Shown in pieces: positions 18,049 to 26,881 of a stretch of 64,000 bases of DNA; position 1 is the first letter of the stretch, and every line of letters begins with the position of its first letter. The DNA is from Bdellovibrionales bacterium (GTDB lineage: Bacteria; Bdellovibrionota; Bdellovibrionia; Bdellovibrionales; UBA1609): the NCBI GenBank assembly GCA_027459485.1, contig DAIDIG010000003.1:1-64000 (forward strand). Reading direction: 5' to 3'. The translations under genes were made by a program, and so were the position numbers. The notes beneath the pieces were generated by a model, which had not been told where the DNA came from, did not search any database, and was given only the letters and a program-made list of their open reading frames with translations.

Positions 18049-19584
18049 ATGGCGAAATTTAGAATATTGGTCGCATCCGTCTTTATCGTTGCGATTGTTG
18101 GAGGAATTTATTCTTATATGAAAAATACTGATTCAAACAGTCGCGTGCTGCGGGTTGCATTTCCATCGACAAAGCCCGTGTCGAGCTATGAGCCAACAAA
18201 CATTCACTGGTCCGATCAATATATTTTTCTAGAAAATGTGTACTCTCCGCTTTTTGAGTTCGACAATAACGGAACCCTTCGCGCTGGTATTGCAGAAGCC
18301 GATAAGTGGGTTGGCAGTGAACTGCAACTTTCGATTCGAAATAATCTAAAAACTGAAAACGGAACGCCAATTACGGCGGCCGATGTTGTCTTTTCGCTTA
18401 AACGACTTTTGGTTTTGTCTGGCAACACACACGGAGATTTCAAGGAACTCGTCTGTGGTGGCGCTCAACTGAAATCAGTCGAAGACAATTGTCCAGAAAT
18501 TACGAGTAAAGGCAATGTTGTCATTATCAAAACAAAAAAGCGCGAACCATTTTTAATACCGATGCTCGCGGCTTTGGATTTTGCTATTATCCCGCAATCA
18601 AGTGTCGATCCAAAAACACTAAAAATCGTTAACTACAAAGAAACAAGCGGGCCATACTACGTCGCCAGAGACGACGGTAATGGCAACGTTGAACTCAAAA
18701 TGAACCCGTACAGTTATCATGCCGCCAAAAACATTCCTCAGATCGTGGAGCTTGTGCCAGAAATGACTCCAAAAGCAAGCCTCGACGCTCTTCTTCACAA
18801 TCAAGTTGATCTCGTCACAACAATTGACTCTGCACGTGCGAGCGACATGCTCCCATTTGCTGAAAAGCATCCTCAGTTTCGACTGCATAGAACGTCTGAT
18901 ATTCGGGAGCTATTTCTTTTATTTACTGAGCGTGGGCTTAAAGAACTATCCGCCGATGAGAGACATTACGTTGCAACACGCGTTCGCGAAGCGTTTTTAA
19001 ATATTTATAAAAATAATCCAGCGTACAGTCCAGTCGACACGTTTTTTCCAATTCTGAGCGACGGTGCCCTAACAGCGAACGAGCAAATTAAAATTGATTC
19101 GTTAAATGCACGTAACGGTGAAAAGCCCGATCGTAAAATTGAAATTGGAATTCTCCATCAGGGTGACCGGGGCCTCTGGATCGAACAGATTCAAAAATAT
19201 CTGCCGAATGCCAATTGTGCTCCAATAACCAATATTCCGGCCTTTGAGAAACACGAGTCAATCTCGCAACTGCCGGACGCGTTTATTGCAACGACTGACA
19301 TTTCATTTCAAGAGGATATCAATCTTATTTCATACTCCGTCAACGCGGGGCTCTTCGGGCTCTCAAAATCGGAGCGAGCGATATGGCTTAAAAAATATAT
19401 GACAACTGAAGATTTAAAAGAGCGCCTTCAAATGCTTAGCAAACTTCAATATAACGCTTTGTCGTCGCCTGTACTTGTCCCGCTTGTTGCATCCCCATAT
19501 ACGGCGCTTGTGCGAAAACCGTGGCGCTTTGAACTTTCAACCCAATACGCGAATGATCCATTATGGAAAATAAAACACGATTAA
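18049..19584 (+). CDS. membrane-anchored peptide-binding protein (SBP_bac_5 family)
   Basis: 511 residues. An N-terminal hydrophobic helix (ILVASVFIVAIVGGIYSY) with no lipobox or clear cleavage site may stay as an anchor. The rest has the layout of oligopeptide/dipeptide ABC binding proteins: ENVYSPLFEFDNNGTLRAGI, LSIRNNLKTENGTPITAADV, VVFSLKRLL, ETSGPYYVARDDGNG, MTPKASLDALLHNQVDLVTT. No ABC permease or ATPase lies nearby, so it more likely presents a ligand to the co-encoded kinase than imports it. Its last codons overlap the start of the YcaO gene. Confidence 0.85.
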   Translation: MAKFRILVASVFIVAIVGGIYSYMKNTDSNSRVLRVAFPSTKPVSSYEPTNIHWSDQYIFLENVYSPLFEFDNNGTLRAGIAEADKWVGSELQLSIRNNLKTENGTPITAADVVFSLKRLLVLSGNTHGDFKELVCGGAQLKSVEDNCPEITSKGNVVIIKTKKREPFLIPMLAALDFAIIPQSSVDPKTLKIVNYKETSGPYYVARDDGNGNVELKMNPYSYHAAKNIPQIVELVPEMTPKASLDALLHNQVDLVTTIDSARASDMLPFAEKHPQFRLHRTSDIRELFLLFTERGLKELSADERHYVATRVREAFLNIYKNNPAYSPVDTFFPILSDGALTANEQIKIDSLNARNGEKPDRKIEIGILHQGDRGLWIEQIQKYLPNANCAPITNIPAFEKHESISQLPDAFIATTDISFQEDINLISYSVNAGLFGLSKSERAIWLKKYMTTEDLKERLQMLSKLQYNALSSPVLVPLVASPYTALVRKPWRFELSTQYANDPLWKIKHD

Positions 19585-20447
19585 CTAAATGGCTCGTTGA
19601 TAATCGAGATGCCATGAACCCGCATTTTACCGAGTACAATTGGCCCGAGCGGTACTTTCGCGGCCTTCATGACTTTGAAGCCCGCATTACTGTGCGAGAC
19701 ACCATTACCGATGCCGCAGGCGATGTTACTGCTGTTCGGAGTACCATTGAAGTATGCGGTCGCGGAATCGACTTCGATGAAGAACTCGCACTTGAAAAAG
19801 CATCGTCTGAAGCGATCGAACGATTTATCTGTTTGAAGCTTAACATGATGTCTGAAGGGTTTTCTGTTTCTGGTCGAATCAGCTCCGATGAGCACGCAAA
19901 AAACGAGGCGCTTGAACGGTATTACTTTTTCGTTCACGAAATTCGACGCCAACCGTTTGAACAAATAATTTCCCCCGAAGCAAGCCGTCTGATCGAACAA
20001 TTTGATACACAAAACCCTCGCTATTCAGTTCGCTTTTATCGAATGGCAATTAAAGATTCCATAAATGGCGTCGTTTGCGCAATCGGCGAAGGAGCCGCCA
20101 ATCCAATGTTTTTGGGGATCGCTTTAAGCACTGACTTAGAGCGCGCTCTCACTCGTTCCATGTGCGAGGCACTCGCAAATTATGCCCGTTTCTCGGATGC
20201 CCCCAAAGAGTATTTCGCAGAAGTAGAACTTGATGAGAACGCATGGATTTGCAAGGCGAAATTCTTAAAGGAGGTTAGTCAGCTGTTCGCTTGCGATAAC
20301 TTAGGGCAGAACAGACTTCCACCGATTGCACAACCTACGCTTCTGCGCGAGCCGATCGATATTTCAAGAATTGACCTGCTTCGCGAGTGCCCCATTTTAC
20401 CTATCCAGTACAAAATCGGCGATTCCCGTCCAGGAGCATACCCATGA
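19563..20447 (+). CDS. YcaO-domain protein
   Basis: 294 residues. It starts inside the end of the binding-protein gene (22-bp overlap); a second Met at 19615 is possible. Motifs fit YcaO: GRGIDFDEELALEKASSEAIER and KNEALERYYFF provide two ExxER ATP/Mg sites, and GEGAANPMFLGIALSTDLERAL matches the later conserved block. YcaO enzymes use ATP to activate peptide amide bonds (azolines, thioamides, amidines). The PxPxP tail of azoline synthetases is absent (it ends RPGAYP). No cyclodehydratase partner or precursor peptide is evident. A role in making or modifying a signal is inference. The stop overlaps the kinase start (ATGA). Confidence 0.75.
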   Translation: MENKTRLTKWLVDNRDAMNPHFTEYNWPERYFRGLHDFEARITVRDTITDAAGDVTAVRSTIEVCGRGIDFDEELALEKASSEAIERFICLKLNMMSEGFSVSGRISSDEHAKNEALERYYFFVHEIRRQPFEQIISPEASRLIEQFDTQNPRYSVRFYRMAIKDSINGVVCAIGEGAANPMFLGIALSTDLERALTRSMCEALANYARFSDAPKEYFAEVELDENAWICKAKFLKEVSQLFACDNLGQNRLPPIAQPTLLREPIDISRIDLLRECPILPIQYKIGDSRPGAYP

Positions 20448-22003
20448 CAAACGAGCTTCGGAAAAAAATAAAACAATTTGAAATGAAGCAGGTGATTGCC
20501 GCGACGTTTGTCCTCGTAATCGCCGTGGGAATTGCAATTATAGTTAACACGATTCAGTTAAATGCCACGGCCAAACAGGCCACAAGCTTTGTTACCCGTG
20601 TCATTCAGTTTGAAGATCTTAGACAAGCTAACGTAACCCTGAACGATACAAGACTCGATGGATTTTCAAGAATCATCTTTGATTCAGATAACCGAACTCG
20701 ACGCTTTACGCTCCCGCCTCCATTAAACAATAATCCAACCTCAATTTTACATAGGTTAGTAACTTCGAAAATTACGCTACCTGCCGACGACAAGCTCGAA
20801 ACTGGATACAACGACAGGATCACGTTTGAGTACAACGATTTTCGCCTTGTGCCGTACGCGCTTGCAGTTTGGTTTTTGCTCTTACTGGTATCTATTCCGC
20901 AGACTCGATATATGAAGAAAAAGCTCGTCGAACAGTTTGATGCGGAGATGAAGGGAATCGAAGCCCAAGCTAAAGCTGATATTGCACGCGAAGTGCGCCA
21001 TAATCTTCGAACACCACTTGCAGCCCTTATGCGAATTCCGGCAGGGCTGCCTGATAGCGTAAAATCGTATCGCGATCTTATTCAAAGCTCCGTCACACAA
21101 ATGCGCTCTATTGTTTCAGCACTTGATGACAATTCAGACGATAGTAAAAGAGAAATGACAAAAGATGAGTCGCCGGACATTTACGACACCATTGTTCAAG
21201 CACTTCGTGAAATTTCAGCCGTCATACCGAATCGAATTAAATTTAGCTACGATATCGATGATGCCATTGTATCGGCGATTTCTCCGCACGTGCCCCATGA
21301 GCTTCGTGCGCTTCTTGGTAACATCGTGAATAACTCTATTGAAGCAATTGACGGTGATGGGGAGATCAAAGTTATAGCGCGAGATTTAGGGCCAGAAGTT
21401 CAAATTTCAATCGAAGACACGGGATCAGGTATTAACACCGACGTCATCTCGCACATTTTTGAAAATGGTTTTTCAAGCGGTAAAAAAAGCGGTTCTGGCA
21501 TCGGACTTCATCATGCAAAAACCTGGATTGAAAAATGGGGAGGTCAAATCACTGCTGCGTCAAAGCCAAATCACACCACAACAATTTTGATTCGGTTGCC
21601 GATTGATGAGCGCGCAAGTTGGTACATTCCACGACTTAAATTTTCAAAATCTGACCGGCTTGTGATTTTAGATGACCAACCATCGGCGCACAGTTTATGG
21701 AAGATGCGCCTTGAAGAAGCAGGCGCTCTTAAACAAGCGCAGTTTGCATTGACAGATCAAGATGCAGAACGACTCATTCTTGAGGCTGCACCATCGTCGG
21801 GGAACACGCATTATCTATTCGACTACGACATTAAATCAAATGTGTCTGGACTCGATCTTCTGGGTCGTCTTCCAAACGACGGGCGCCGTTATCTCGTCAC
21901 CGGTCATTTTGACGAACCTGAGATTCGAAACCGATGCGATAAAATCGGCGTATACCTCTTGCCAAAAAGTGAACTCGCGCGAGTGCCGATTGTGGTGGTT
22001 TAA
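20444..22003 (+). CDS. hybrid sensor histidine kinase with degenerate C-terminal receiver
   Basis: Start at the ATG overlapping the YcaO stop. Domains: TM1 (about 18-36), a periplasmic sensor of about 100 residues, TM2 (about 130-148), then the kinase core: H box REVRHNLRTPLAAL (His near 186), N box GNIVNNSIEAID, G boxes DTGSGI and SGSGIGLHHAK. The last ~130 residues look like a receiver (VILDDQPSAHS, FDYDIKSNVSGLDLL, LLPKSEL). It would sense a periplasmic cue, plausibly the co-encoded binding protein, and signal to the NtrC-type regulator that opens the operon. Confidence 0.9.
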   Translation: MTNELRKKIKQFEMKQVIAATFVLVIAVGIAIIVNTIQLNATAKQATSFVTRVIQFEDLRQANVTLNDTRLDGFSRIIFDSDNRTRRFTLPPPLNNNPTSILHRLVTSKITLPADDKLETGYNDRITFEYNDFRLVPYALAVWFLLLLVSIPQTRYMKKKLVEQFDAEMKGIEAQAKADIAREVRHNLRTPLAALMRIPAGLPDSVKSYRDLIQSSVTQMRSIVSALDDNSDDSKREMTKDESPDIYDTIVQALREISAVIPNRIKFSYDIDDAIVSAISPHVPHELRALLGNIVNNSIEAIDGDGEIKVIARDLGPEVQISIEDTGSGINTDVISHIFENGFSSGKKSGSGIGLHHAKTWIEKWGGQITAASKPNHTTTILIRLPIDERASWYIPRLKFSKSDRLVILDDQPSAHSLWKMRLEEAGALKQAQFALTDQDAERLILEAAPSSGNTHYLFDYDIKSNVSGLDLLGRLPNDGRRYLVTGHFDEPEIRNRCDKIGVYLLPKSELARVPIVVV

Positions 22004-22148
22004 AGCGCTGCCTGGGGTGCTACCGGGGTTGCGCTCTCGACCTCAGACTTATGTTAAGCTCAATGGTCTAAATTAATCTCTTCTAAAGCCGTCTAGTTTC
22101 CTGTCTAAGTCCATTATTTTGTTAGGATTTTTAGCCGATGCGACATTG

Positions 22149-23405
22149 ATGAGTAGTGTCTGGCGAAATTCGAATAAGCGTGCGGCAAGTACCATTTTCT
22201 ACAAACAGAAAATGGCTGGCGCCAACATTTTTTCGTTGTGCGCGTTTTTGGTATTTCTCACCTTAGCAACTTTGAGTCGAGTGGCATTAGCGTCGTCCGG
22301 TATTAAAGAACCCGCTCGTATGCAACATGCTAAATTTTCTTACACGACTGAGGCAATCACTGACGCGTTTCAAGTTCAATGGACCGCACCTAAGTTTGTA
22401 AAGCTAATAAATAAAACCCATGGCCGTTTTTTGATCGCAGGTAAGACCGCTCCTGGAATCATAATTCGACTTGAACCGAACGCCGTTTGGATAGACCCGC
22501 CGATGAAAACAGGAAATCTCACGATCAATGATATGTCGCCAAACAGAACAGAGATTACGATTCAAAGAGACGGTCGCTTTAAATTTCTTGTGACATTGCC
22601 ATTTGCGTACGTCCAACTTCCATTTTCGGCGAAGAGCCCACGGTTGGTGTCGATCGCCTCATCGGTCGCGCGGCAGAATGCGAAATCCGTCAATGGTCGC
22701 TCGCCCGCGAGCGTAGAAAGCGACCCGAGTGTGCAGCACTACATCCTTTCTATGAAAATCAGTAAACCGCCGCCAATAAAGGCGTCGATCCTAAAAACGG
22801 CTTCGCGTTGGAAATTCGGCCTTGATGCGCGATCGGTAGCGTACTCGCAGACAAACTTATCTAGTTTAAATGAAACGATGCTCGCGTTTGACGTATTGTA
22901 TGAGCGCACGTTAGCGAAAAGGTGGTTGTTTAGGGCTCAGTCATTTATTGATCTTGCCGGGGACGCCCCGCTTGCGACAAATGAAAATGAAGGCTCGGCT
23001 CGTTTTTGGAATTCAAACGCCGATGTGATTTACGCCTTTCCGCACGAAGCGCGCACGTGGGCTTTTGGCATCGCGGGTGGTGTTTTCTACACTTCGATGT
23101 ATCCTCAAGGCATAAATTTCGGCTTTCGTAATTTATGGGGTCCAGAACTCTACCCGATCGCCACGTACCTTCTAAACAATAAAAATAGCCTCGATTTTTA
23201 CCTCAAGTACTCTCCCGTTTTTTCACAAACGCCTGTGAATTTCGGCAGTCACGAGTTAGACGCTGGGGTTGAGTGGACGCGGGATCTTACCGATAAGAGG
23301 AGTGTTTCGTATAAGCTAGAACTATTGCAAGACGTTTTAAAAGGAGACGGTGCAAGCGCTCAAAGCACCGCTGTTAATCTAGGAGTATCGCTGTGGCTGC
23401 CATAA
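22149..23405 (+). CDS. exported outer-membrane beta-barrel-like protein
   Basis: Start at ATG 22149 or 22212; both keep the hydrophobic segment ANIFSLCAFLVFLTLATLSRVALA, a signal peptide. The first half of the mature protein is beta-rich and basic. The second half alternates polar and hydrophobic residues in barrel-like strands (WLFRAQSFIDLAGD, TWAFGIAGGVFYTSMY, LDFYLKYSPVF, SYKLELLQDVL) and ends ...LGVSLWLP, with the barrel-like penultimate aromatic. No named family. It immediately precedes the DGR target gene and follows the signalling operon by 145 bp. Confidence 0.6.
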   Translation: MSSVWRNSNKRAASTIFYKQKMAGANIFSLCAFLVFLTLATLSRVALASSGIKEPARMQHAKFSYTTEAITDAFQVQWTAPKFVKLINKTHGRFLIAGKTAPGIIIRLEPNAVWIDPPMKTGNLTINDMSPNRTEITIQRDGRFKFLVTLPFAYVQLPFSAKSPRLVSIASSVARQNAKSVNGRSPASVESDPSVQHYILSMKISKPPPIKASILKTASRWKFGLDARSVAYSQTNLSSLNETMLAFDVLYERTLAKRWLFRAQSFIDLAGDAPLATNENEGSARFWNSNADVIYAFPHEARTWAFGIAGGVFYTSMYPQGINFGFRNLWGPELYPIATYLLNNKNSLDFYLKYSPVFSQTPVNFGSHELDAGVEWTRDLTDKRSVSYKLELLQDVLKGDGASAQSTAVNLGVSLWLP

Positions 23406-23509
23406 CGTCTCAAAATGAATCATCTAGAGCAAGCATGGTAAGAAAGCGCATTTCGAAATATAATTTATCTAGAGGCGCATATGACCAGATCACGAAGGAC
23501 GTTTGCTGT

Positions 23510-24820
23510 ATGGGTTATTTTTTTAAAAGTCGAACACTCAAAATCATACGCGTTTTTGTTGCGAAGTATTTCACAAACCTCGCCTTAGGTGTTGCGGCAT
23601 TTTTCCTGATGTTTGGCTTAAGTTTTACCTTAAGTGGCTGCGGAGCCACGCTTGCGCAGGTGGCTTCGAGCGGTTCAAGCGGGGGCTCGACTCAAGGCCC
23701 AAGCGCGTTTAGTTTCACTAATCAAACGGGTGTTTCGCAAAGCGCAACTATCGTCAGCAACACCGTAACTCTCAGTGGTTTTACCGGCCCGCTCGCCGCC
23801 GATTGCAACGGTTGCAGCGCGATCATCCGCGATGGCGTCGTTGGTACAACATCGGCGATATTCTCGCCCGGCGACACCGTGGCGCTCGAAGTGCTCTCAA
23901 GCTCGTCTGCTAACACGGCCGTGACAGCGACGCTCACCGTGGGCGCGACAACTTCAGGCACGTGGAGTGTGACAACTGGCAGCGGATCAAGCAACACGCC
24001 AGTTGCGTTTAATTTTCAAAATCAAACAAATGTTATACCCAACACAACAATTTCAAGTAACGCTGTTCAAATTTCGGGCTTTACAGGTACGCTTACGGCG
24101 ACTTGCGATTCGGGTTGCACAAATATCGAAGTCGAGGGGGTTTGGCAGGGCGCTACGACGGCTACCGTGTCACCCGGCAACTGGATCGCTATTCAACAAA
24201 CATCGTCTTCGAGCACAAGCACGCTAACAAGCGCAAGCATTACAATCGGCTCGACAACGTCAAGCCCGTGGACAGTCACGACGTCAGCGACAACAGACCC
24301 GTGCTCTGGCTCGCCCACAATCGGCACAACATGTGCCGACGGCACAATTTATGCCGGTCTTTCACCGGACGGCAATGTGCCGATGTATACCACCCCTTGC
24401 GATATTGGTCTTACGTGGACGGGATCTGTATGCTCAGGGGTTCGCTTGACTGAAACGTGGAATGACGGCTCAACAAATTACACCGTAGTAGGAGCATCAT
24501 CAGCAACATCCGGTTCAACAAACACTGCAACTCTTGTCGCGCAAGGCACATCGCCGTCACCAGCCCCCTATAATGCCGCAAGGTACTGTGCCACAATGTC
24601 GGCCAATGGGCATAGCGATTGGTACTTACCGTCAACAGACGAGCTCAATGTTCTTTACACGAATGAGGCTGCAATCGGAAACTTTGACTTAAGCGGAAAC
24701 TATTACTGGTCGTCCACGGAGTACAGTAGTAATTACGCGGACAATCAGCAGTTCTCTAGTGGTACGCAGCCCAACAACATCAAGAACGCCACAAACGATG
24801 TCCGATGCGTGCGGAAATAG
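23510..24820 (+). CDS. DGR-diversified surface lipoprotein with DUF1566/Lcl-type C-terminal domain
   Basis: The open frame extends up to 23393, but the ATG at 23510 follows GAAGGAC and places a basic segment and long hydrophobic stretch before the lipobox (TLSGC). Two Thr/Ser-rich Ig-like repeats follow (FSFTNQTGVSQSATI and FNFQNQTNVIPNTTI). The C-terminal 130 residues form a DUF1566-like, C-type-lectin-fold domain: GLTWTGSVC, NGHSDWYLPSTDELNVLY, YYWSSTE, ending DVRCVRK. The last 111 bp before the final two codons are the variable repeat. It would display a hypervariable binding surface outside the cell. Confidence 0.92.
   Translation: MGYFFKSRTLKIIRVFVAKYFTNLALGVAAFFLMFGLSFTLSGCGATLAQVASSGSSGGSTQGPSAFSFTNQTGVSQSATIVSNTVTLSGFTGPLAADCNGCSAIIRDGVVGTTSAIFSPGDTVALEVLSSSSANTAVTATLTVGATTSGTWSVTTGSGSSNTPVAFNFQNQTNVIPNTTISSNAVQISGFTGTLTATCDSGCTNIEVEGVWQGATTATVSPGNWIAIQQTSSSSTSTLTSASITIGSTTSSPWTVTTSATTDPCSGSPTIGTTCADGTIYAGLSPDGNVPMYTTPCDIGLTWTGSVCSGVRLTETWNDGSTNYTVVGASSATSGSTNTATLVAQGTSPSPAPYNAARYCATMSANGHSDWYLPSTDELNVLYTNEAAIGNFDLSGNYYWSSTEYSSNYADNQQFSSGTQPNNIKNATNDVRCVRK
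24705..24815 (+). repeat. DGR variable repeat (VR)
   Basis: 111 bp aligning without gaps to the template repeat at 25552-25662 (constant offset 847). Eight differences: 24726, 24734, 24745, 24770, 24771, 24780, 24788, 24789. At every one the template has A; VR has G, T, T, C, C, T, G, C respectively. They change six codons (N to S, N to Y, K to N, N to P, N to I, N to A). The last 22 bp are identical in VR and TR, consistent with the IMH end. Confidence 0.95.
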
Positions 24821-24853
24821 TCTCAATCATTTAGTCATTTAATTATTTGGATT

Positions 24854-24882
24854 GCCCGCCGAAGGCGGGTCAAAATTTTTTT
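24854..24882 (+). terminator. hairpin plus T-run after the variable gene (terminator and/or DGR target hairpin)
   Basis: CCCGCC-GAA-GGCGGG at 24855-24869, followed by seven T at 24876-24882, starting 39 bp after VR. It has the form of an intrinsic terminator. In the Bordetella phage DGR a hairpin just downstream of VR is needed for target recognition, so it could serve that role as well. Confidence 0.6.
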
Positions 24883-24929
24883 AGAATTTCGCAGGCCGTA
24901 GATGCAACAAAGAATTACCGAGGCATGAA

Positions 24930-25277
24930 ATGGCTCAATATCAGCACCTTCCAATCTATCGACTCACCTATGAACTCTTGCAGCAAATTGTAAAACAGAC
25001 CAAAGATTTTCCGCGCGAATATAAATTTACTTTAGGTCAGCAAATGAAAAATGAAGTGATCGAACTTGTCGTCCTCATTTACCGCGCGAACTCGGCGCTA
25101 GACAAATCAGAGCCTATCAGCGCTCTGCTTGAACGAGTGCAAGTTGTTGAACTTTTGACCCGTCTCTGTAAAGACATGCGAATTCTGCCAACAAAAGGCT
25201 ACGCGACACTTGTAGAGATGACGGAATCGATATCTAAGCAAGCCCATGGCTGGAAGCGCGCCGTCGAGAAGAAATAA
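24930..25277 (+). CDS. avd: DGR accessory variability determinant (Avd)
   Basis: 115 residues, ATG after GAGG. All-helical, basic, four-helix-bundle type (S23-like) protein: LPIYRLTYELLQQIVKQTKDFPREYKFTLG, EVIELVVLIYRANSALDK, ALLERVQVVELLTRLCKDM, TLVEMTESISKQAHGWKRAV. This matches Avd proteins, which form a pentameric barrel that binds the reverse transcriptase and template RNA and is required for mutagenic cDNA synthesis. It sits between the target gene and TR, the standard DGR order. Confidence 0.9.
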   Translation: MAQYQHLPIYRLTYELLQQIVKQTKDFPREYKFTLGQQMKNEVIELVVLIYRANSALDKSEPISALLERVQVVELLTRLCKDMRILPTKGYATLVEMTESISKQAHGWKRAVEKK

Positions 25278-25449
25278 AAATAAACTATAATAATTTGAGT
25301 TATTGATCTCAACAATTATTAGCTATACACCAGCTCTGTGGGAAAAAGGGAGTGGTAGCCAGAATGAAATGGGTCATGGCCTATTACAGCGAGCGTCTTC
25401 CTATCTCGGGATGGGCGCGGTTGGTATTAATCCAACCTGTTTCTTGAGG

Positions 25450-25463
25450 CTTGAATATTCAAG
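25450..25463. repeat. 14-bp perfect palindrome in the TR leader
   Basis: CTTGAATATTCAAG in the non-coding stretch between avd and TR (25278-25551). This stretch probably forms part of the TR-containing RNA; I see no gene in it. Confidence 0.35.
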
Positions 25464-25551
25464 TCTTAAGGTTGGCAGGCTGAGAAATCGGTTTTACTGC
25501 CAGCAAGTAGACGCCCATCGCAACTTGTATGTTGTCAACTGGGGACTCACG

Positions 25552-25662
25552 ACTGGTCGTCCACGGAGTACAATAGTAATAACGCGGACAAACAGCAGTT
25601 CTCTAGTGGTACGCAGAACAACAACAACAAGAACAACACAAACGATGTCCGATGCGTGCGGA
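25552..25662 (+). ncRNA. DGR template repeat (TR)
   Basis: 111 bp, the donor copy for VR 847 bp upstream. About 41 adenines, many arranged as AAC/AAT codons in the VR frame (a run of four AAC at 25617-25628), which maximises amino-acid choice after A-to-N mutagenesis. TR and its flanks are transcribed and copied by the adjacent reverse transcriptase in the family. Overlapping open frames here are incidental. Confidence 0.93.
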
Positions 25663-25709
25663 GTAGAAGCCGCTCTCTTTTTCCCTTTTAAAAATGGATT
25701 TAGCAACCT

Positions 25710-26834
25710 ATGGATTTAGCATTTGAAGAAGTTGCACAAGCTTATTTTGATTGCCGCAGGCACAAGCGCCGAACCCTTTACGCACTCGATTTCGAATTTA
25801 ATTTAGAAAAAAATCTATTTAGGCTTTTCGAGGAGCTTCGCGAGGGGCGCTACAAAATCGGAAAGAGTATTGCCTTTGTTGTTGAACAGCCGAAAATCCG
25901 CGAAATTTGGTCGGCGACGTTTCGCGACCGTGTCGTACATCACGTAATTTATAACCGTTTAAGCCCGAGATTTTATCCAAGTTTCATCCGCGACACTTTT
26001 GCGTGTATTCCTGGTCGCGGTAACCTCGATGCATCCAATCGTCTTTGGGCCGGGATGCGTTCAATTACCCGCAATTGGAGCATGTCAGCCTATTTTCTCA
26101 CTGCCGACATCAGAAATTTTTTTCCGAGCATTCATAAGCCAACTCTTTACGAGTTTTTACTTACAAAGACGCCGGAGTCATGGCTTCGCGAACTTATTTA
26201 TCAAGTCCTTTTTCACGATCCTCGAATTTACTGTTGCGCGAGATCGTCAAAAGAGGCTTTTGCGCGCGTGCCCGCGTACAAAAGCCTTTGGCATGCGCCG
26301 CTAGATCGTGGGCTTCCAATCGGCAATCTCACCAGTCAATTTTGGGCTAACGTATACTTGAATGACTTTGACCAATGGATGAAACATGAGATTCGGGCTC
26401 ATTATTATTATCGCTATGTGGATGATTTCGTCGTGCTTCACGAATCGCCCGACTTTTTAAACGAATGTTTCAAACGCTCGAGTGAATTTTTAGCGACACG
26501 CCTTAAAGTCGAAATTCACCCGTTTAAGCACCGACTCGGGACAGTCGATCAAGGGGTAGATTTCGTTGGCTACTTTCATAAACCGTATCGTCGATATCTA
26601 AGAAAAAGAACCGTCAATCGTATGAAAAGTGCTGTGAACTGCTGGAGAGCTGATCCTGATGCGTTTAACGACCAGTCGCTCTTACGCCTTCGAAACACGT
26701 TTAATTCATACAGCGGGCTACTTCGTCACTCGGCAAGCTTTCGTTTGCGCCAGCATCTTGGCGAAAAGGTAAACTGCCTCTTCATTTCGCCCGATAAATC
26801 GTATGCCAAATTGATTTTACCTGTCAGAAAATGA
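25710..26834 (+). CDS. DGR-type reverse transcriptase
   Basis: 374 residues. RT motifs in order: REIWSATFRDRVVHHVIYNRL, FLTADIRNFFPSIHK (motif A with catalytic Asp), GLPIGNLTSQFWANVYLNDFD (the xxGNLTSQ form that distinguishes DGR RTs from the QGxxxSP of retrovirus-like RTs), YYYRYVDDFVVL (YVDD, near residue 234), HRLGTVDQGVDFVGYF and a basic thumb. It makes adenine-mutagenised cDNA from TR for transfer into VR. It lies 47 bp after TR and ends the DGR cassette. The next gene is convergent. Confidence 0.95.
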   Translation: MDLAFEEVAQAYFDCRRHKRRTLYALDFEFNLEKNLFRLFEELREGRYKIGKSIAFVVEQPKIREIWSATFRDRVVHHVIYNRLSPRFYPSFIRDTFACIPGRGNLDASNRLWAGMRSITRNWSMSAYFLTADIRNFFPSIHKPTLYEFLLTKTPESWLRELIYQVLFHDPRIYCCARSSKEAFARVPAYKSLWHAPLDRGLPIGNLTSQFWANVYLNDFDQWMKHEIRAHYYYRYVDDFVVLHESPDFLNECFKRSSEFLATRLKVEIHPFKHRLGTVDQGVDFVGYFHKPYRRYLRKRTVNRMKSAVNCWRADPDAFNDQSLLRLRNTFNSYSGLLRHSASFRLRQHLGEKVNCLFISPDKSYAKLILPVRK

Positions 26835-26881
26835 TTCTGTTAATCGGCGACACTGGCAACTTGAAATGTCTAATTACCTTT

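Noticed and set aside
23393-23509. Extra 39 N-terminal residues of the DGR target
   Set aside because: This part overlaps the previous gene and puts a soluble stretch before the lipoprotein signal; the ATG at 23510 has a good RBS.
25303-25719. 138-residue ORF across the TR
   Set aside because: It is an accident of the template repeat: Thr-rich readout of AAC runs in the wrong frame, no RBS or domain.
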